From positions 1-64,000 of the forward strand of contig CANCOC010000003.1 in NCBI GenBank assembly GCA_947379755.1: DNA of 64,000 bases. Direction: 5' to 3'. The notes beneath the pieces are model-generated. The model saw only the letters and a program-made list of their open reading frames with translations. It was not told the DNA's origin and ran no database searches. Origin of the DNA: Alcaligenaceae bacterium (GTDB taxonomy: Bacteria; Pseudomonadota; Gammaproteobacteria; Burkholderiales; Burkholderiaceae_B). The translations under genes and the position numbers were made by a program. Below, one piece after another: positions 48,534-58,436 of the stretch; the stretch's first letter is position 1; every line of letters begins with the position of its first letter.

Positions 48534-50219
48534 TTACTTTTGTGCAGCAGCGCGTAATTTTGCGATGGTCGTGGTGGGCGTAATGGCTTCGGGATCAATC
48601 AGGCAATGCACGATTGCAGGCTTGCCGCTTGCAACGGCGCGTTCAAACGCTGGTCCAAACTGATCCGTCGTTTCAACACGCTCACCATGGCCACCAAAGG
48701 CGCGTGCATAAGCTGCGAAATCCGGGTTTTTCAGTTGTGTGGCTGAAACGCGGCCAGGATAGTGTTTTTCCTGATGCATACGAATCGTGCCATACATACC
48801 ATTGTCGATCAGCACCACAATGATAGGTAAGTCGTACTGAACTGCCGTTGCAAATTCCTGACCGTGCATCATGAAGCAACCATCACCCGCAAAACAAACT
48901 ACCATTTTTTCGGGTGACAGACGCTTGGCACCTACGGCAGCGGGCAGCCCATAGCCCATTGAGCCAGAGGTTGGGGCAAGTTGAGTGCCATATTGCGTAA
49001 AGCGGTGGAAGCGATGCAGCCAGGTGGCAAAGTTACCTGCGCCGTTGGTCATGATGGCATCGGCAGGCAGGTTGGCTTCGAGGTATTGCATGACGCCGCC
49101 CATTTGCAGGGTGCCGGGTGTCTGGATGGGCGCAGGGTCGCTCCAGGCCAGATAACTCTTGTGCATGGCTTGCGTATCGGCAGCCCACGGCAGGCTGGCG
49201 GGGACGGCCAGGGCTGCAAGTTCGCCGGCAAACGCAGCAGGCGATGCATTGATGGCCAACGCGGCACGGTAGACGCGGCCAAGTTCGCCACTATCCGGAT
49301 GCACGTGTACCAGTGTTTGCTTGGGCACAGGGATGTCGAACAGCGTGTAGGCCTGGCTCGGCATTTCTGACATGCGACCACCGACCAGCAACACGAGGTC
49401 TGCTTCAGCGACACGTTTGAGCAGCGCGGGATTCAAGCCAATCCCGACGTCACCGATAAAGCAGGGGTGATCGGCTGGAAATAACATCTGGCGACGGAAA
49501 GAGACCGCGACAGGGAGTTTGAATTTTTCGGCGAAGGCTGCAAACTCTTTGACAGACTTCTCGTCCCAGCGCGTGCCACCCAGAATTGCGACGGGCGCTT
49601 TGGCCTGAGCCAGACGCTTGGCTAAATCAGCCATCTGGCCGGTAGCAGGCGCTGAGTCAACCGCTTCGTAATGCGGCGCATCGGCGACAGTCGCCATTTC
49701 GACCAGCATGTCTTCAGGCAGGGCAATCACGACTGGGCCGGGGCGTCCCGAGGTGGCGACATGAAAGGCGCGCGACAGGATTTCAGGGATACGTGCTGCA
49801 TCGTCAATCTCGGTCGCCCACTTGGCAGCCTGACCGAAGATGGCACGGTAATCCATTTCCTGGAAGGCTTCGCGTTCACGCATGCCACGCTCAATCTGCC
49901 CGACAAATACGATCAGCGGCGAGGAGTCCTGCTTGGAAATATGAATACCTGCCAGAGCATTGGAAGCACCTGGCCCGCGTGTCACCATGCAAATGCCTGG
50001 CTGGCCTGTCAGTTTGCCGTGAGCGTCGGCCATCATGGCGGCACCGCCTTCCTGGCGACAGACTGTGACGTCGATATTGACATCGACCAAGGCATCGAGC
50101 ACAGCCAGGAAGCTTTCGCCCGGGACACAAAATACGTGTTTGACGCCGTGGCTGACGAGTTGACCCACGAGAATCTGACCGCCGGTACGGGGTGCGCTGG
50201 AAGAAGGTGCTTGGCTCAT
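48534..50219 (-). CDS. Acetolactate-synthase-like TPP enzyme
   Basis: A 561-residue three-domain TPP-dependent enzyme. The catalytic Glu is in TVCRQEGGAAMMADA, and the TPP/metal motif is GDGCFMMHGQEF ending in VLIDNGMYGTIRM, where the common Asn-Asn is Asp-Asn. It resembles catabolic acetolactate-synthase-like decarboxylases and not IlvB, since no small subunit is present. I chose the ATG beginning MSQAPSSSAP. The substrate is unknown; the CoA-transferase and glutaryl-CoA dehydrogenase neighbours suggest organic-acid catabolism. Confidence 0.85.
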   Translation of the reverse strand: MSQAPSSSAPRTGGQILVGQLVSHGVKHVFCVPGESFLAVLDALVDVNIDVTVCRQEGGAAMMADAHGKLTGQPGICMVTRGPGASNALAGIHISKQDSSPLIVFVGQIERGMREREAFQEMDYRAIFGQAAKWATEIDDAARIPEILSRAFHVATSGRPGPVVIALPEDMLVEMATVADAPHYEAVDSAPATGQMADLAKRLAQAKAPVAILGGTRWDEKSVKEFAAFAEKFKLPVAVSFRRQMLFPADHPCFIGDVGIGLNPALLKRVAEADLVLLVGGRMSEMPSQAYTLFDIPVPKQTLVHVHPDSGELGRVYRAALAINASPAAFAGELAALAVPASLPWAADTQAMHKSYLAWSDPAPIQTPGTLQMGGVMQYLEANLPADAIMTNGAGNFATWLHRFHRFTQYGTQLAPTSGSMGYGLPAAVGAKRLSPEKMVVCFAGDGCFMMHGQEFATAVQYDLPIIVVLIDNGMYGTIRMHQEKHYPGRVSATQLKNPDFAAYARAFGGHGERVETTDQFGPAFERAVASGKPAIVHCLIDPEAITPTTTIAKLRAAAQK

Positions 50220-50298
50220 ATATTGGCTACTTTTATTGGTTAAATCGGCAATCCTCAATCATATCGTGTTGCGGACGAATGAAGGGGCGGTAAGCGCG

Positions 50299-51414
50299 TT
50301 AGTTTTCCTTGAAACCCGGAGGAAGTTTGCGCAGGGTGGCGGGCGTACGTGAAAGCTTGATGGGTGACGCCAGGCCGCGATATTTTCCCTGTTTGAGCAC
50401 CATCTTGCGGTGCTGAGTGTGGGGGTGTTCCAGAATCTGTTGCACATTGAGCACAGCGGCAGCCGGGACCCCCGCTTTGAGCAGGGTTTCGGAGATGGTG
50501 GTGGCTTCGTGGGCGCTGAGAAGATCGACCAGCAAGGCATGCAGGGCAGGCCGGTTTTTCAGCCTGTCCTGATTGGTGGTGAACCGGGGGTCGCCAGAAA
50601 GCGATTCGGCACCCAGCACTTTGAGAAGCGTCTGGAACTGACGGTCATTGCCAATCGCCAGGAACAGAGGGCCTTTTTTAGTTTCAACGGTTTCGTAGGG
50701 TGAAATATTCGGGTGTGCGTTGCCGCTGCGTCCAGGCACTTTGCCATTACCAAAGAAATTCGCAGCATGGGGGTGCAACAGTGAGATCGCACAGTCAAAG
50801 AGGGTAATGTCGAGAAATTGACCCAGACCGCTGCGGCTGCGTTCCTGCATGGCCAGCAAGATCGCCAGCGCGGCATTCAGGCCGGTGACCATATCCACCA
50901 CGGGCAGACCGACGCGCGTGGCTTCGCCTTGTGCATCGCCATTTACGCTCATCAGGCCGCACATCGCCTGCGCACAGGCATCGTAGCCGGGCATCCCACC
51001 CAGAGGGCCGTCTGCACCAAAACCACTGATCCTGCAATGCACCAGTTTTGGAAAGAGCTCTTTGAGCGTTTCGTAGCCTATTCCCCATTTTTCCAGTGTG
51101 CCGGGTTTGAAATTTTCGATCAGGATGTCCGCATCCACCAGCAGTGACTTGAGAAACTCCTGGCCAGGCGCCTGTGCGAGATCGATCGTCATTCCGGTTT
51201 TGTTTCGATTGACCCCCACAAAATACGAGGCTAGCCCGTCTTCAAAAGGAGGCCCCCATTGGCGGGTTTCGTCACCTGTTGGTGGTTCAAGCTTGAGCAC
51301 GTCTGCGCCATGATCACCTAGAATCTGCGTGCAGAACGGGCCACCCAGTACGCGGCTTAAATCCACCACGCGACAGCCGGCGAGTGCACCAGTATTGGAT
51401 TGTTGTTGCCACAT
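50299..51414 (-). CDS. CaiB/BaiF (class III) CoA-transferase
   Basis: A 371-residue enzyme moving CoA between carboxylic acids. The N-terminal block LAGCRVVDLSRVLGGPFCTQ is typical, and the catalytic Asp is in GGMPGYDACAQAMCGLM. The family contains the succinyl-CoA:glutarate transferase often found with gcdH, a reasonable guess here. I chose the ATG beginning MWQQQSNTG, which leaves a 28-bp gap to the upstream dehydrogenase; the track start overlaps it. Confidence 0.9.
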   Translation of the reverse strand: MWQQQSNTGALAGCRVVDLSRVLGGPFCTQILGDHGADVLKLEPPTGDETRQWGPPFEDGLASYFVGVNRNKTGMTIDLAQAPGQEFLKSLLVDADILIENFKPGTLEKWGIGYETLKELFPKLVHCRISGFGADGPLGGMPGYDACAQAMCGLMSVNGDAQGEATRVGLPVVDMVTGLNAALAILLAMQERSRSGLGQFLDITLFDCAISLLHPHAANFFGNGKVPGRSGNAHPNISPYETVETKKGPLFLAIGNDRQFQTLLKVLGAESLSGDPRFTTNQDRLKNRPALHALLVDLLSAHEATTISETLLKAGVPAAAVLNVQQILEHPHTQHRKMVLKQGKYRGLASPIKLSRTPATLRKLPPGFKEN

Positions 51415-51442
51415 ATTGCGTATGTCCAAAATCAGAATGTTG

Positions 51443-53137
51443 TTAAATAGCGCTGGCCAGCCACTCGCACAAGGCAGGATCAATCCGCTCGGGATCTGCA
51501 ATCGGATCGCGCGCGGCCAGGCGGTGCTTGAGCACTAGGTCAGCAAGATATCCTCGCATCGGCATGTTCGCCTGTTTCGCTTCCCAGCGCATGCCGGCCA
51601 TGGTGACCACATGATAGAGACTGCTTGCTGCCTGTCTGGCATGCTCGGCGGATCCTTCGGCACTTGCCTGGGCTGCAAACGCAAAGGCTTGTTCAATTCG
51701 TTGCGTTTGCAGTGCCGCCAATCCGGGCGAGACTGGCAGGCCCTCACCTAGCAACTGATCGACATGCTGGCGCAGGGCTGGGAGGGACTGTTCTTTTTGA
51801 ATGGCGCGCAGCACGTCGAGCGCGACAATATTACTGGTGCCTTCCCAGATTGAGCCAAGATGCGCATCGCGTAATACTCTGGCATCGCTGAACTCTTCGA
51901 TATAGCCGCAGCCTCCGCGCACTTCCATCGCGTCACCCGCGACTTTGCGCGCATCACGGCAGGCGCGAAACTTGATCAGTGGCGTCATGATGCGCATCAA
52001 TGGCCTGAGTGACGGATCGCGATCGGCCGCCTCAAGCGCCTGCGCGGTCTGGTAGACCATCGTGCGGGCTTGCTCGGTCGCCAGGGCGATCTTTGACAGC
52101 TGACGCTGCATCAGCGGCATATCTATCAGACGTTTGCCAAAGGCTCGCCGGTTTTTAGCAATATATAGCGCTTCGGTCAGTGCCCGGCGCATCAGGCCCG
52201 CCGCACGTACGCCATTGGACAGTCGCGAATTGTTGATCATGTCCGACATGTGCTTGAAGCCCTGCCCACGCTCACCCACTAGCCAGGCAAAAGCACCTTC
52301 AAGCCGGATCTCTCCACTTGGCATGGATCGCGTTCCGAGCTTGTCTTTCAGCCGCAGAATACGATAGCTGTTGATGCTGCCATCTGGTCGGGTACGTGGC
52401 AGGAGAAATAAGGACACGCCTTTAAGGCCCGGGGCGTGTTCTGATCGCGCAAGGACCATTGCAAAGCCGGCATCCGGGTTGGAACAAAACCATTTGTCAC
52501 CGTGCAGCAGCCAGTTGCCATCCGCATCCTGGATGGCCTGAGTTTCGGTTGCACTGACATCAGAGCCTGCACCTTGCTCTGTCATGAACATTGCGCCCTG
52601 GTGCAGGGTATCAAAGTCTTGCGTCGTCACCATAGGCAAGACTTGTTCGACCAGTGCTAGATCGCCAAACTTGCGCAGGGTGCGGGCCAGTGAGTCGGTC
52701 ATGCTGACCGGACAGCACAGACCAAATTCAGCCTGGACAAACAGGTAAGTGAGTGCGTATTTGGCAGCGGGTGGCATCGGCGTCGGCCATCCAAGTACGC
52801 CGCCACGGTGCGACAGGGCCGCCAGACCAAACTCGCTGTAAGCATAGCGTTCAAGCTCGACGTAGGCGGGATGTTTGTCGACATGAGACACATCCATACC
52901 AGAACGACTCCGCACAGAGAGTGTTGGTGGATGTTTGTCTGCCGTACCGGCCAGCTCATCAAGCAGCGAGCCTGCCAGCGCACCCAGGCGTTGCAGGTGC
53001 GGCAACAGGTGTGCATGCAGGTCTTTGGGCAGATAGCAGGCCAGCAGCGTACGCGCCGCATCCGCTTCAAACAGATTGATGCCCCGTGAATCAGGAACCG
53101 GGTGCGTCTCGCAGGGCGCTTGTTGGCTCATTTTCAT
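51443..53137 (-). CDS. AidB-like acyl-CoA dehydrogenase
   Basis: A 564-residue flavoprotein of the long AidB-type branch of acyl-CoA dehydrogenases. Landmarks are MFMTEQGAGSDVSATET, INNSRLSNGVRAAGLMRRAL and EVRGGCGYIEEFSDARVLRDAH (in part), followed by a C-terminal extension of the kind AidB has. E. coli AidB is part of the adaptive response to alkylating agents, yet here the neighbours are a CoA-transferase and gcdH, so a catabolic role is equally possible. A second ATG (MSQQAPCE) two codons in is an alternative start. Confidence 0.88.
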   Translation of the reverse strand: MKMSQQAPCETHPVPDSRGINLFEADAARTLLACYLPKDLHAHLLPHLQRLGALAGSLLDELAGTADKHPPTLSVRSRSGMDVSHVDKHPAYVELERYAYSEFGLAALSHRGGVLGWPTPMPPAAKYALTYLFVQAEFGLCCPVSMTDSLARTLRKFGDLALVEQVLPMVTTQDFDTLHQGAMFMTEQGAGSDVSATETQAIQDADGNWLLHGDKWFCSNPDAGFAMVLARSEHAPGLKGVSLFLLPRTRPDGSINSYRILRLKDKLGTRSMPSGEIRLEGAFAWLVGERGQGFKHMSDMINNSRLSNGVRAAGLMRRALTEALYIAKNRRAFGKRLIDMPLMQRQLSKIALATEQARTMVYQTAQALEAADRDPSLRPLMRIMTPLIKFRACRDARKVAGDAMEVRGGCGYIEEFSDARVLRDAHLGSIWEGTSNIVALDVLRAIQKEQSLPALRQHVDQLLGEGLPVSPGLAALQTQRIEQAFAFAAQASAEGSAEHARQAASSLYHVVTMAGMRWEAKQANMPMRGYLADLVLKHRLAARDPIADPERIDPALCEWLASAI

Positions 53138-53208
53138 GATTGTTTCTTGCCTGAATGCTGGTCTGAAAGATGTGTTCGAACGATCGGTTAAGGCTGGCCG
53201 TGCGAGTG

Positions 53209-54063
53209 TTACCTGAAGACGACGGTGCGACTGCCGTTGAGCAGAATGCGATGTTCGACGTGACTCCTGACTGCGCGCGAGAGCACCAGCGACTCGACAT
53301 CACTGCCGACTTGGGTCAGATCTTGTGCGCTCATGGCGTGGTCTACGCGTTCAATGTCCTGTTCGATGATCGGACCTTCATCCAGATCATGGGTGACATA
53401 ATGCGCGGTCGCACCAATGATTTTTACGCCGCGCGCATGGGCCTGATAGTAAGGTCGCGCACCCTTGAAGCTTGGCAGAAAGCTATGGTGAATATTGATC
53501 GCACGACCTTGCAGTGCCTTGCATAATTCTGGCGACAGAATCTGCATGTAACGTGCAAGCACGATCAAATCTGAGCGCTCACGCTCGGCAATCGCAAGAA
53601 TCTGCGATTCTTGATCAGCTTTGGTCTCGGGTGTGACGGGCAGGTAATGAAAAGGCACACCATACGACTGCGCCATATCCGAAAAGTCAGGATGGTTTGA
53701 AACAATGCCGACGATCTCGGCATGCAACTGTTTACTGTGGACACGGAACAGCAGGTCGTTCATGCAGTGACCCTGTTTGCTGACCAGGATCAGCAGGCGG
53801 GCTTTGCGTTGCGCGTCATGAATATGCCACTCCATCTGGAATTGTTCGCCCAGGGATGTGAACGCCTTCTCAAGCGGATCGATCGCGGTGCCTTCGGGCA
53901 ACACAAAATGTACTCGTAGAAAGAAACGTCCTGTTTCTTCGTCACCGAATTGTTGTGCATCAACAATGTTGCCTTGATACTGCAGGAGCAATCCGCTCAC
54001 GTTGTACACAATGCCTACGCGGTCAGGACATGACAGCGTCAAAATGAAATCGTTGCGTTGCAT
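53209..54063 (-). CDS. purU: Formyltetrahydrofolate deformylase
   Basis: Hydrolyses 10-formyl-THF to THF and formate, balancing one-carbon pools. It has 284 residues: an N-terminal ACT domain (LTLSCPDRVGIVYNVSGLL) and a formyltransferase-like domain with NIHHSFLPSFKGARPYYQA and the catalytic Asp region YVTHDLDEGPIIEQD. It lies 18 bp after the L-2-hydroxyglutarate-oxidase-like gene and 71 bp before the AidB-like gene, all on the minus strand. Confidence 0.95.
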   Translation of the reverse strand: MQRNDFILTLSCPDRVGIVYNVSGLLLQYQGNIVDAQQFGDEETGRFFLRVHFVLPEGTAIDPLEKAFTSLGEQFQMEWHIHDAQRKARLLILVSKQGHCMNDLLFRVHSKQLHAEIVGIVSNHPDFSDMAQSYGVPFHYLPVTPETKADQESQILAIAERERSDLIVLARYMQILSPELCKALQGRAINIHHSFLPSFKGARPYYQAHARGVKIIGATAHYVTHDLDEGPIIEQDIERVDHAMSAQDLTQVGSDVESLVLSRAVRSHVEHRILLNGSRTVVFR

Positions 54064-54081
54064 GTAGGGCTCAGTAAAAAA

Positions 54082-55194
54082 TTAATTGAACGACAGGTGT
54101 AAGAGCGTTTCTTGAGCGATCGCCAGACTCGAGGTCAGGCCGGGTGATTCAATGCCAAACAGATTCACTAGTCCAGTAATCCCATGCGTACCAGGTCCGG
54201 CAATCATGAAGTCAGCGGCAGGCTCGTGCGGACCAGAAATTTTTGGACGAATGCCTGTATACCCGGGAGAGAGCGTACCGTCCTGCATGCCCGGCCAGTA
54301 GGTACGAACAGCTTCGTAAAAGCCATCGCAGCGACGCGGATCGATGTCGTAGTCAACACGATCAATCCACTCGACATCCGGACCGAATTTAGCCTGTCCG
54401 CCGAGGTCGAGCGTGAGGTGCACGCCGAGCCCTGCATGATGGGGTGTCGGGTAAATCAGGTGCGTAAAGGGCACGCGCCCCTGCAGTGTGAAATAACTGC
54501 CTTTACACAGATACTCTTGCGGAATGGAAGACTCCGGGATACCTTTAATCTTGCGCGCCAGTGTCGGGGCATGCAGCCCGGAGGCATTCACCAGAACGTT
54601 GCACGAGAGCGTCATGGCGTCTGCGCCACCAAACTCGAGATCAAAACCACCTTCGGGCCGCACGGTGCCTGTCAGTAATGGTGTGTGGAACACGCACTGC
54701 GCACCCGCATTCTCGGCATCCCCCTGGAAAGACAGCATCAGGCCATGGCTATCGATAATGCCGGTTGATGGAGAGAGGAGGGCGGCCACACAGGAGAGAG
54801 CGGGCTCGAGCGCCTGTGCCTGGGATCCTGTCAGTAACTCCATGTCATCCACCCCATTGATCCGGGCTTTGTTCATGATGTCAGTGAGTGCTGGAATTTC
54901 TTCTGCGCTGGTGGCAACGATCAGTTTGCCCAGACGCTTGTGTCCGACGCCATGTTCCGCACAATAGTCATATAAAAGATGACGGCCTTGCACGCACAGT
55001 CTGGCCTTGAGGCTGCCCGCCGGGTAATAGATGCCAGCGTGAATCACTTCGGAGTTGCGCGCGCTGGTGCCAGTTCCAATGCCTTCGGCGGCCTCAACCA
55101 CCATCACTTCACGCCCTGCTAACGCGAGCGCGCGTGCGATCGCCAGTCCGACCACACCGGCACCGACAACGATGCAGTCAATATCCGCACTCAT
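54082..55194 (-). CDS. FAD-dependent oxidoreductase, L-2-hydroxyglutarate oxidase-like
   Basis: A 370-residue DAO-fold flavoprotein. The dinucleotide motif is [17 protein letters not shown] at the N-terminus, followed by [22 protein letters not shown] (in part), which is typical of the LhgO/L2HGDH group. The C-terminal [26 protein letters not shown] block contacts the flavin. LhgO oxidises L-2-hydroxyglutarate, an intermediate of glutarate breakdown, which fits the nearby gcdH. Its ATG overlaps the flavin-reductase stop as ATGA. Confidence 0.88.
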   Translation of the reverse strand: MSADIDCIVVGAGVVGLAIARALALAGREVMVVEAAEGIGTGTSARNSEVIHAGIYYPAGSLKARLCVQGRHLLYDYCAEHGVGHKRLGKLIVATSAEEIPALTDIMNKARINGVDDMELLTGSQAQALEPALSCVAALLSPSTGIIDSHGLMLSFQGDAENAGAQCVFHTPLLTGTVRPEGGFDLEFGGADAMTLSCNVLVNASGLHAPTLARKIKGIPESSIPQEYLCKGSYFTLQGRVPFTHLIYPTPHHAGLGVHLTLDLGGQAKFGPDVEWIDRVDYDIDPRRCDGFYEAVRTYWPGMQDGTLSPGYTGIRPKISGPHEPAADFMIAGPGTHGITGLVNLFGIESPGLTSSLAIAQETLLHLSFN

Positions 55195-55694
55195 GATGAC
55201 TTGGGCGTCAGGTCGTAGCCGCCAGCGTGATAGACCAGAGGCAGCGCGTCACTATAGCTGCAGTGTTCGACCTGACCGACAAAAATAATGTGATCGCCTT
55301 CGTCGTAGCGGCTGCGGTTATAGCATTCAAACCAGGCCGCACAATTCAGATCCAGACGGGGGGTGCCGTTTGGAGACGATGTCACGGCGGTTCCTGCAAA
55401 TCTTTCTTTGGCGGTGCCGCGTGCAAATTTGTTGGCCAGCGACATCTGGTCCGATCCAAGCACCTGAATCACATACCGGTCGCAATGTTCGATGGTGGCC
55501 AGTGATGAAGAGTTGCGGGACAGGCTCCAGACCACCAGTGGTGGATCAAGCGATACGGAGTTAAAAGAGCTGACGGTTAAGCCGACCAGGCTCTGGTCAT
55601 CCTTTTGGGCGGTCACGATGGTCACGCCCGTCGCAAACCGTCCAAGTGCCGAACGAAAGTAGGGGGAATCAAATGATGGCAATGCAACACTCAT
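55191..55694 (-). CDS. Flavin reductase family protein
   Basis: A 167-residue FMN-binding split-barrel protein ([15 protein letters not shown]-like block reads [16 protein letters not shown]; then [21 protein letters not shown]). Family members reduce FMN for two-component monooxygenases or use FMN directly. The ATG beginning [10 protein letters not shown] overlaps the pdxH stop as ATGA, and its own stop overlaps the LhgO-like start, so it is in a tightly coupled run. No partner monooxygenase is in the window. Confidence 0.9.
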   Translation of the reverse strand: MSVALPSFDSPYFRSALGRFATGVTIVTAQKDDQSLVGLTVSSFNSVSLDPPLVVWSLSRNSSSLATIEHCDRYVIQVLGSDQMSLANKFARGTAKERFAGTAVTSSPNGTPRLDLNCAAWFECYNRSRYDEGDHIIFVGQVEHCSYSDALPLVYHAGGYDLTPKSS

Positions 55695-56323
55695 GGCGAT
55701 AGGCGTCCGATTTTCCATTGACCTGACTCATCGAGTTCATAGGTCAAGCGGTCATGCAGTCTTGAAGGGCGGCCTTGCCAGAACTCAAAGGACAAGGGTT
55801 TGATGCGGTAACCGCCCCAGTGGTCGGGCCTGGGAGGCGTATCACCATATTTGTCTTGCATGGCTTTTGCGCTGGCTTCCAGCGCCTCGCATGTGACAGG
55901 CTGGCTCTGTGCTGAGGCCCACGCGCCGATGCGCGAACCGACTGGTCTGCTCTGGTAATACGCATCCGAGTCTTGTACGGATACTTTTTCGATGACGCCT
56001 TCGATACGTACCTGGCGTTCAAGCGGTTGCCAGAAAAAAAGCAGGCTGGCCCAGGGTTGCACGGCGAGCTCCTGACCTTTACGGGACAGGTAATTGGTGT
56101 AGAACACGAAGCCCGAGGAATCAAAGCCTTTTAGCAGTACGATGCGCGCAGAGGGTCGACCTTGTGCGTTGGCTGTCGCCAGGGTCATTGCAGTGGGTTC
56201 GGGGACTTTTTGCTCCCGTGCTTGCTCAAACCATAATGAAAACTGCTCAAAAGGCGAGTCTTTGGCGTCTTTTTCGAGTAAAACGCCTTTTTCGTAGCTT
56301 TGGCGAAGATTTGCAATCGACAT
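55691..56323 (-). CDS. pdxH: Pyridoxamine 5'-phosphate oxidase
   Basis: FMN enzyme making pyridoxal phosphate, 210 residues. Landmarks are [23 protein letters not shown] in the FMN site (in part), the [11 protein letters not shown] strand and the C-terminal [23 protein letters not shown] chose the ATG beginning [10 protein letters not shown], the normal N-terminus; the track start is 27 residues longer without family support. It overlaps the flavin-reductase gene by 4 bp. Both proteins are FMN split-barrels, so tandem duplication of the fold is conceivable. Confidence 0.96.
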   Translation of the reverse strand: MSIANLRQSYEKGVLLEKDAKDSPFEQFSLWFEQAREQKVPEPTAMTLATANAQGRPSARIVLLKGFDSSGFVFYTNYLSRKGQELAVQPWASLLFFWQPLERQVRIEGVIEKVSVQDSDAYYQSRPVGSRIGAWASAQSQPVTCEALEASAKAMQDKYGDTPPRPDHWGGYRIKPLSFEFWQGRPSRLHDRLTYELDESGQWKIGRLSP

Positions 56324-56412
56324 ACTGATTATCCATTTGGCAATACAGGTTTCACCCGGAAAGAGGCGAACGAAGGTATTGCCTAGTGTACCGTGCCATC
56401 GCACCCGGTTTT

Positions 56413-57075
56413 TCAGGCTTTTAGGGAGCTGTCCAGAGATTGCTGCTGCTGTTCGAGCCGATCCGCCAGGCGAGCGAGTCGCTCATCGCAGATCCCTGCC
56501 TGCCTAAGGGCGACGGCCGTCTGCATGACATAGTCAAAACAGCTGCCATAGATGCCTTTTGCTTTCAGGACGATGCGTACGAGTTCATCTTCATCGGGTT
56601 CTTTGACGTAGCTGATGGCGTCCGAGTTGATGATGAACGTCAGCGCCGAGATTGTGCCCTGGTCGGTCAGGCAATCCCGCCAGTGTGGGTAATACGCGCC
56701 GGTCGACATTTCCCTGACCCAGACCGTGCCAAATGTTTCACGGACTTTGTGGGCCGGAATCCTGAACACCATGCCCCCACAGCCTTCGCCGCCCTGTTCC
56801 AGTCCAAAGACCAGGCCCGGGATCTCGGGCGTGCCACGATTGATGCGCGACCACAGGCACAGGGCACGGTGGTGGTTCTCCAGTCGGGCCAGGCGGCTTT
56901 CGGCAAACTCGAACTCAGGCCGCCAGATCAGTGACCCATAACCGAATATCCATACATCCTGATCCTCTTGCCAACCACTGAGTGTTTCCTCAAGTGAGGC
57001 CTGGCGCTCGACTTCAGTCCAGCGTTTAAACAAATCAGCTGGTGGTGGCGTTTGATTGATTGATGTGTTTGGCAT
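56413..57075 (-). CDS. Gamma-glutamylcyclotransferase, ChaC type
   Basis: A 220-residue ChaC-like enzyme that degrades glutathione to 5-oxoproline and Cys-Gly. The substrate-binding loop is [16 protein letters not shown] and the region [27 protein letters not shown] (in part) carries the conserved surroundings of the active-site Glu. It lies 5 bp after the MFS gene and 90 bp before pdxH, same strand. Confidence 0.93.
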   Translation of the reverse strand: MPNTSINQTPPPADLFKRWTEVERQASLEETLSGWQEDQDVWIFGYGSLIWRPEFEFAESRLARLENHHRALCLWSRINRGTPEIPGLVFGLEQGGEGCGGMVFRIPAHKVRETFGTVWVREMSTGAYYPHWRDCLTDQGTISALTFIINSDAISYVKEPDEDELVRIVLKAKGIYGSCFDYVMQTAVALRQAGICDERLARLADRLEQQQQSLDSSLKA

Positions 57076-57080
57076 GCGCT

Positions 57081-58298
57081 TCAGGGTGAGGGGGGCAATT
57101 CAGTATTTGAAGGAGGTGGTTCGTTCCCGGCGTGACGCGTGAACCATCTGCCTGCTCCCAGGCTGACTGCCGAGATCCAGAATAATGGCATGACGCCCAA
57201 AAATGTCCCAAGCGCACCAAACGCAAGGGGCAAGGAAACCTGACAGCTATTGATTAAAGCCATTCTGACGCCAAATGCCTCTCCTGCCCGTCCAGGAGGT
57301 GCATGTTGCTGGAGGAGCGCAAGAATGCCTGGTTGTGTGGAGCCCAGCGCCAGACCGAGGATGAAGGAGAGCGAAACAAGCATCCATACGTGTGAAAAGA
57401 ATGGATAGATCAGGTAATTGATCCCTGACACCGCCATTGCAATATGAATCAGCTGCCAGGGACGTAAGTGGCGTTGGATAAAAGGAATTCCGATGCGAAC
57501 TACGATCGTTGCTGCGGCAAAACTCGCCAGAATAAAACCAATCGTGGTCGCCGATAAACCGATGCCCACGCCATAAATTGGCAAGACAAACATGTGAGTG
57601 TCCCAGGCGCTCGACAACAGCATATTGGCGGCAAAGACGCGGCGCAACTGTGGAATCGCCAGCAGATCCATCACGCTGCGGCGTTCTTTGTGCTGTGTTG
57701 ACTTGACGTGAGAGGCGAGCAGATACTTGCGCATGCGGATCAGTCCAATCAGGCATGCGATCGGAGCAAGAGCCAGCAGCGCAAAGGCGTAACGATGTCC
57801 GAGGTGATCAATTGAAATTCCGGCAACCAGCGGGCCGATCAGTCCGGAGGTCGCCATGCACAGCGACAGCCAGGAAAAGTTGCGCAGTTTTTCTGCTTCG
57901 GTGCCTTGCCCCATCTGGCGTTGAACTGCGATCTGAAAAATCATGTGACCGACGCCAATGCAGACGGCAGCGATAATCAGGGCGGCAAGGTCCTGCCAGA
58001 TAAAAGGGAGTGTTGTACCCAGGATGACACTGATGGCGCTAGCCCGCATGGGCTGCCAGGGACCAATCTTGTCAATGACTTGCCCGGCTTTAACCGAGAA
58101 TAACGTGGGAAGTAGCGCAAAGACGGCGATCAGGATGCCAACCTCGAACGTGGAGCGCTCGAGCTGGAGAGCCGTCAGGGTGACTGCGATGCGTCCGCCA
58201 GAAATGGCGATATGCACCAGCATAATCAAAATACAAAGCTTTCCCGCGTCAGCCGAAACGGACGATTTTTTTAGGGGAAGATTAGGGGTTGAGGACAT
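57081..58298 (-). CDS. MFS transporter
   Basis: A 405-residue membrane protein with about twelve hydrophobic segments and the MFS loop-2/3 region KAGQVIDKIGPWQPMR. The second half has HMFVLPIYGVGIGLSATTIGFILA (in part). It resembles small-molecule or drug exporters; no substrate can be named. The start is taken at ATG (MSSTPNLPL), two codons after the track GTG. It heads the minus-strand run through chaC. Confidence 0.88.
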   Translation of the reverse strand: MSSTPNLPLKKSSVSADAGKLCILIMLVHIAISGGRIAVTLTALQLERSTFEVGILIAVFALLPTLFSVKAGQVIDKIGPWQPMRASAISVILGTTLPFIWQDLAALIIAAVCIGVGHMIFQIAVQRQMGQGTEAEKLRNFSWLSLCMATSGLIGPLVAGISIDHLGHRYAFALLALAPIACLIGLIRMRKYLLASHVKSTQHKERRSVMDLLAIPQLRRVFAANMLLSSAWDTHMFVLPIYGVGIGLSATTIGFILASFAAATIVVRIGIPFIQRHLRPWQLIHIAMAVSGINYLIYPFFSHVWMLVSLSFILGLALGSTQPGILALLQQHAPPGRAGEAFGVRMALINSCQVSLPLAFGALGTFLGVMPLFWISAVSLGAGRWFTRHAGNEPPPSNTELPPSP

Positions 58299-58436
58299 GC
58301 TCACGGTTTAAGTTTAAATTGTGTTCCTCAACGCGCCTCTTGTCGAGAGCGTTCAGAAGTTTTCTTTCTGTATCGTGCAAAAATGCATCATACGACTTTA
58401 ACAACCCTCAACTTTCAGCGAGTGGTGCGCCAGCGA

